The notes beneath the pieces were generated by a model. It saw only the letters and a program-made list of their open reading frames with translations, was not told the DNA's origin and ran no database searches. From contig JAUIDI010000002.1 in the NCBI GenBank assembly GCA_030428705.1, forward strand, positions 186,001-250,000: 64,000 nucleotides of DNA, given 5' to 3'. The translations under genes were made by a program, and so were the position numbers. This document shows positions 62,151-64,000 of this stretch, piece by piece. Within the stretch, counting starts at the first letter, position 1; every line of letters begins with the position of its first letter. The DNA comes from Bacteroidia bacterium (GTDB lineage Bacteria > Bacteroidota > Bacteroidia > Flavobacteriales > Flavobacteriaceae).

Positions 62151-64000
62151 TCATTTGATAAACAACAGCTCACGATATTTGGCCAAGGGCCATAGATAAT
62201 CATCGACCAAACGTTCGATTCTATCACCATGGAATCGAATTTTATCAAAAAAAGGTTTGACCTGATCGCAATAGGCCATTGCTTTTTTGTCGATATCGGT
62301 CATGGCGTTGGCTTTTTTACGGGCAGTGACCATTTCATCGGTTTTTAATTTAAGTCCGGCAAGGTGATCCGATAATTCCTCCAAAAGGTTCATTTGTCCT
62401 TTTGCCATTTCTTTATGGGCACTACCATAAATTTCCTTTAGTCCTTTGATATTTTGAATAATACTGTTTTGATATGCAATCGTCGTCGGAATTATGTGGT
62501 TGTATACCAGTTCATAGAAAACCCTACCCTCAATCTGTATGTTCATAATATAGGTCTCAAGTTCAACTTTTTTTCGGGCGGCGACCTCTACCTGATTCAT
62601 TACGTTCAACTCTTTGAACAGTGCCAAGCATCCTTTTGAGTCGAGCACTTGTAATGCAGATGGTGTATTTTTATTATTGCTCAGTTTTCGTTTCTTAGCT
62701 TCCTTTTCCCAGTCGATACTGTAGCCGTCGCCATCAAATCGTATTCTTTTTGAGGTTTTGATATATTCGCGTAATACATTGAAAACGGCCTCGTCTTTTT
62801 TAAGGTTTTTCTTATCGATCAATATATCGACCTCTTTTTTGAATTCGATCAGTTGCTTGGCCACGATTGTATTCAATACGGTCATTGGCTTGGCACAATT
62901 CGTTTTGGAGCCCACGCCCCGCATTTCGAACTTATTGCCAGTAAAGGCAAAAGGGGATGTTCTATTTCTATCGGTGTTGTCCAATAATATTTCAGGTATC
63001 TTTCCGACAACGTTCAACTTTAGTTCTGTTTTTTCCTCCGGGGATAATTTACCTTGCGAAACCCCTTCCAATTCATCGAGTACACTACTCAATTGATTGC
63101 CTATGAATATCGACATGATTGCCGGGGGCGCCTCGTTGGCTCCCAACCTATGATCGTTACTCGCCGATGCAATCGAAGATCGCAGTAGTTCTTCATAAGT
63201 ATCTACGGCTTTTATGGTGTTGACGAAAAAAGTCAGGAATTGAAGGTTCTTCATTGGGGTGGAACCCGGACTCAAGAGATTTACACCGGTATCGGTAGCC
63301 AATGACCAATTGTTATGTTTACCTGAACCATTGATGCCATCGAACGGTTTTTCATGAAAAAGTACCTTCAAACCATGTCGTTCGGCCACTTTATCCATCA
63401 CGTCCATTAACAAAAGATTATGGTCGACCGCTAGATTGGCCTCTTCAAAAACCGGAGCCAATTCAAACTGGTTCGGAGCTACTTCATTGTGGCGCGTTTT
63501 TACCGGAATGCCCAATTTTGTACATTCCTTTTCAATATCGCTCATATAGCTCAATACCCTATCGGGAATAACACCGAAATAGTGGTCGTCCAATTGTTGG
63601 CCCTTTGCTGCAGGGTGCCCTAGCAATGTCCTCCCCGTCAACATAATATCGGGCCTTGAATCGGCCAAGGCTTTATCGATTAAAAAATATTCCTGCTCCC
63701 ATCCTAACGTAGCATGCACTTTTGACACATTCTTATCAAAATACCTAGCGACCGCAGTAGCAGCCTCGTCAATAGTGTGAAGGGCTCTCAGAAGTGGTGC
63801 TTTGTTATCGAGCGCCTCACCGGTATAGGAAACAAAAATGGTAGGGATACATAGGGTCGTACCATAAATGAACGCAGGAGATGTCGGATCCCAAGCGGTA
63901 TACCCGCGAGCTTCAAAAGTGTTGCGCAGGCCGCCGCTTGGAAAACTCGATGCATCAGGTTCTTGCTGTACCAATTGCCCTCCACCAAATTTCTCTAATG
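62151..64000 (-). CDS. glnN: Glutamine synthetase type III (GlnN), N-terminus outside the window
   Basis: The visible 616 residues cover most of a type III glutamine synthetase (about 730 residues), the ATP-dependent enzyme that joins ammonia to glutamate. Motifs: DASSFPSGGLRNTFEARGYTAWDP near the visible start, ASVHATLGWEQEYFLI-like HATLGWEQEYFLID, KTRHNEVAPNQFELAP, NGSGKHNNWSLATDTGVNLL and LGANEAPPAIMSIFIG. The frame continues to the window edge; the nominal start inside is not real. With the PII-AmtB genes this shows a full ammonium assimilation set. It is the nearest neighbour upstream of csgA, but with a 530-bp gap. Confidence 0.95.
   Translation of the reverse strand, partial: LEKFGGGQLVQQEPDASSFPSGGLRNTFEARGYTAWDPTSPAFIYGTTLCIPTIFVSYTGEALDNKAPLLRALHTIDEAATAVARYFDKNVSKVHATLGWEQEYFLIDKALADSRPDIMLTGRTLLGHPAAKGQQLDDHYFGVIPDRVLSYMSDIEKECTKLGIPVKTRHNEVAPNQFELAPVFEEANLAVDHNLLLMDVMDKVAERHGLKVLFHEKPFDGINGSGKHNNWSLATDTGVNLLSPGSTPMKNLQFLTFFVNTIKAVDTYEELLRSSIASASNDHRLGANEAPPAIMSIFIGNQLSSVLDELEGVSQGKLSPEEKTELKLNVVGKIPEILLDNTDRNRTSPFAFTGNKFEMRGVGSKTNCAKPMTVLNTIVAKQLIEFKKEVDILIDKKNLKKDEAVFNVLREYIKTSKRIRFDGDGYSIDWEKEAKKRKLSNNKNTPSALQVLDSKGCLALFKELNVMNQVEVAARKKVELETYIMNIQIEGRVFYELVYNHIIPTTIAYQNSIIQNIKGLKEIYGSAHKEMAKGQMNLLEELSDHLAGLKLKTDEMVTARKKANAMTDIDKKAMAYCDQVKPFFDKIRFHGDRIERLVDDYLWPLAKYRELLFIK

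Noticed and set aside
1-64000. tRNA, rRNA, transposase, phage or restriction genes
   Set aside because: No cloverleaf, conserved rRNA stretch or mobile-element protein was recognised on either strand by reading; a dedicated search was not possible.

Overview
The window is chromosomal DNA of a member of Bacteroidetes, most likely a marine Flavobacteriaceae (Maribacter, Zobellia or Arenibacter-like; the genus is not settled by this sequence). Evidence: promoters of the TTTG / TAnnTTTG type with few Shine-Dalgarno sites, a SusC/SusD pair, type III glutamine synthetase, a cyclophilin-FKBP fusion, a DnaJ with a half-size zinc finger, and lipoproteins with Bacteroidetes-style lipoboxes.

Layout. 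1-4.4 kb: redox and stress genes (thioredoxin-like, cupin, DinB/YfiT, 1-Cys peroxiredoxin, cold shock protein), then three unlisted tiny single-membrane-segment genes, then the dual immunophilin. 4.5-9.8 kb: M28 peptidase, polyphosphate kinase 2, secreted unknown, sigma-54 activator, outer membrane protein. 9.7-15 kb: grpE-dnaJ and an ABC exporter-mscS-regulator operon. 15-18.4 kb: epimerase, mnmD, DUF4920, ilvE. 18.4-21.6 kb: AT-rich accessory segment with inverted-repeat elements between genes (ArsR-SRPBCC-DoxX-YdeI and two unrelated small genes). 21.6-26.1 kb: MazG-like, small membrane proteins, a fourth tiny gene next to the fluoride channel crcB, and the nitrogen unit PII-AmtB-porin with two palindromes in front. 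26.2-33.9 kb: DUF1684, DJ-1-like lipoprotein, hydrolase, MscS, Na/alanine symporter, membrane LuxR regulator, Lrp. 33.9-39.1 kb: fused isobutyryl-CoA mutase, purU, DUF4197. 39.5-47.4 kb: membrane AraC regulator plus SusC/SusD/lipoprotein uptake system without degradative enzymes. 47.6-55.4 kb: secreted unknowns, hydrolase, pyrF, prfA, apbE with a coupled small gene, Rieske protein, purM. 55.6-61.6 kb: complete curli (type VIII secretion) locus csgA-csgB-csgE-csgF-csgG plus an extra lipoprotein. 62.2 kb to the end: glutamine synthetase III, cut by the window edge.

Most notable: (1) four microprotein genes (three in tandem at 2736-3355, one at 22317-22496) that align without gaps at Phe4, Leu11, Asn15 and Ser22; (2) a curli locus whose CsgE carries an N-terminal CsgC/CsgH-like domain, whose CsgG carries a C-terminal barrel, and which encodes an extra propeller-type lipoprotein; (3) a cassette-like AT-rich insertion with repeated right-end junctions; (4) paired palindromes upstream of the PII-AmtB genes. 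No tRNA, rRNA, CRISPR array, transposase or prophage gene was seen.
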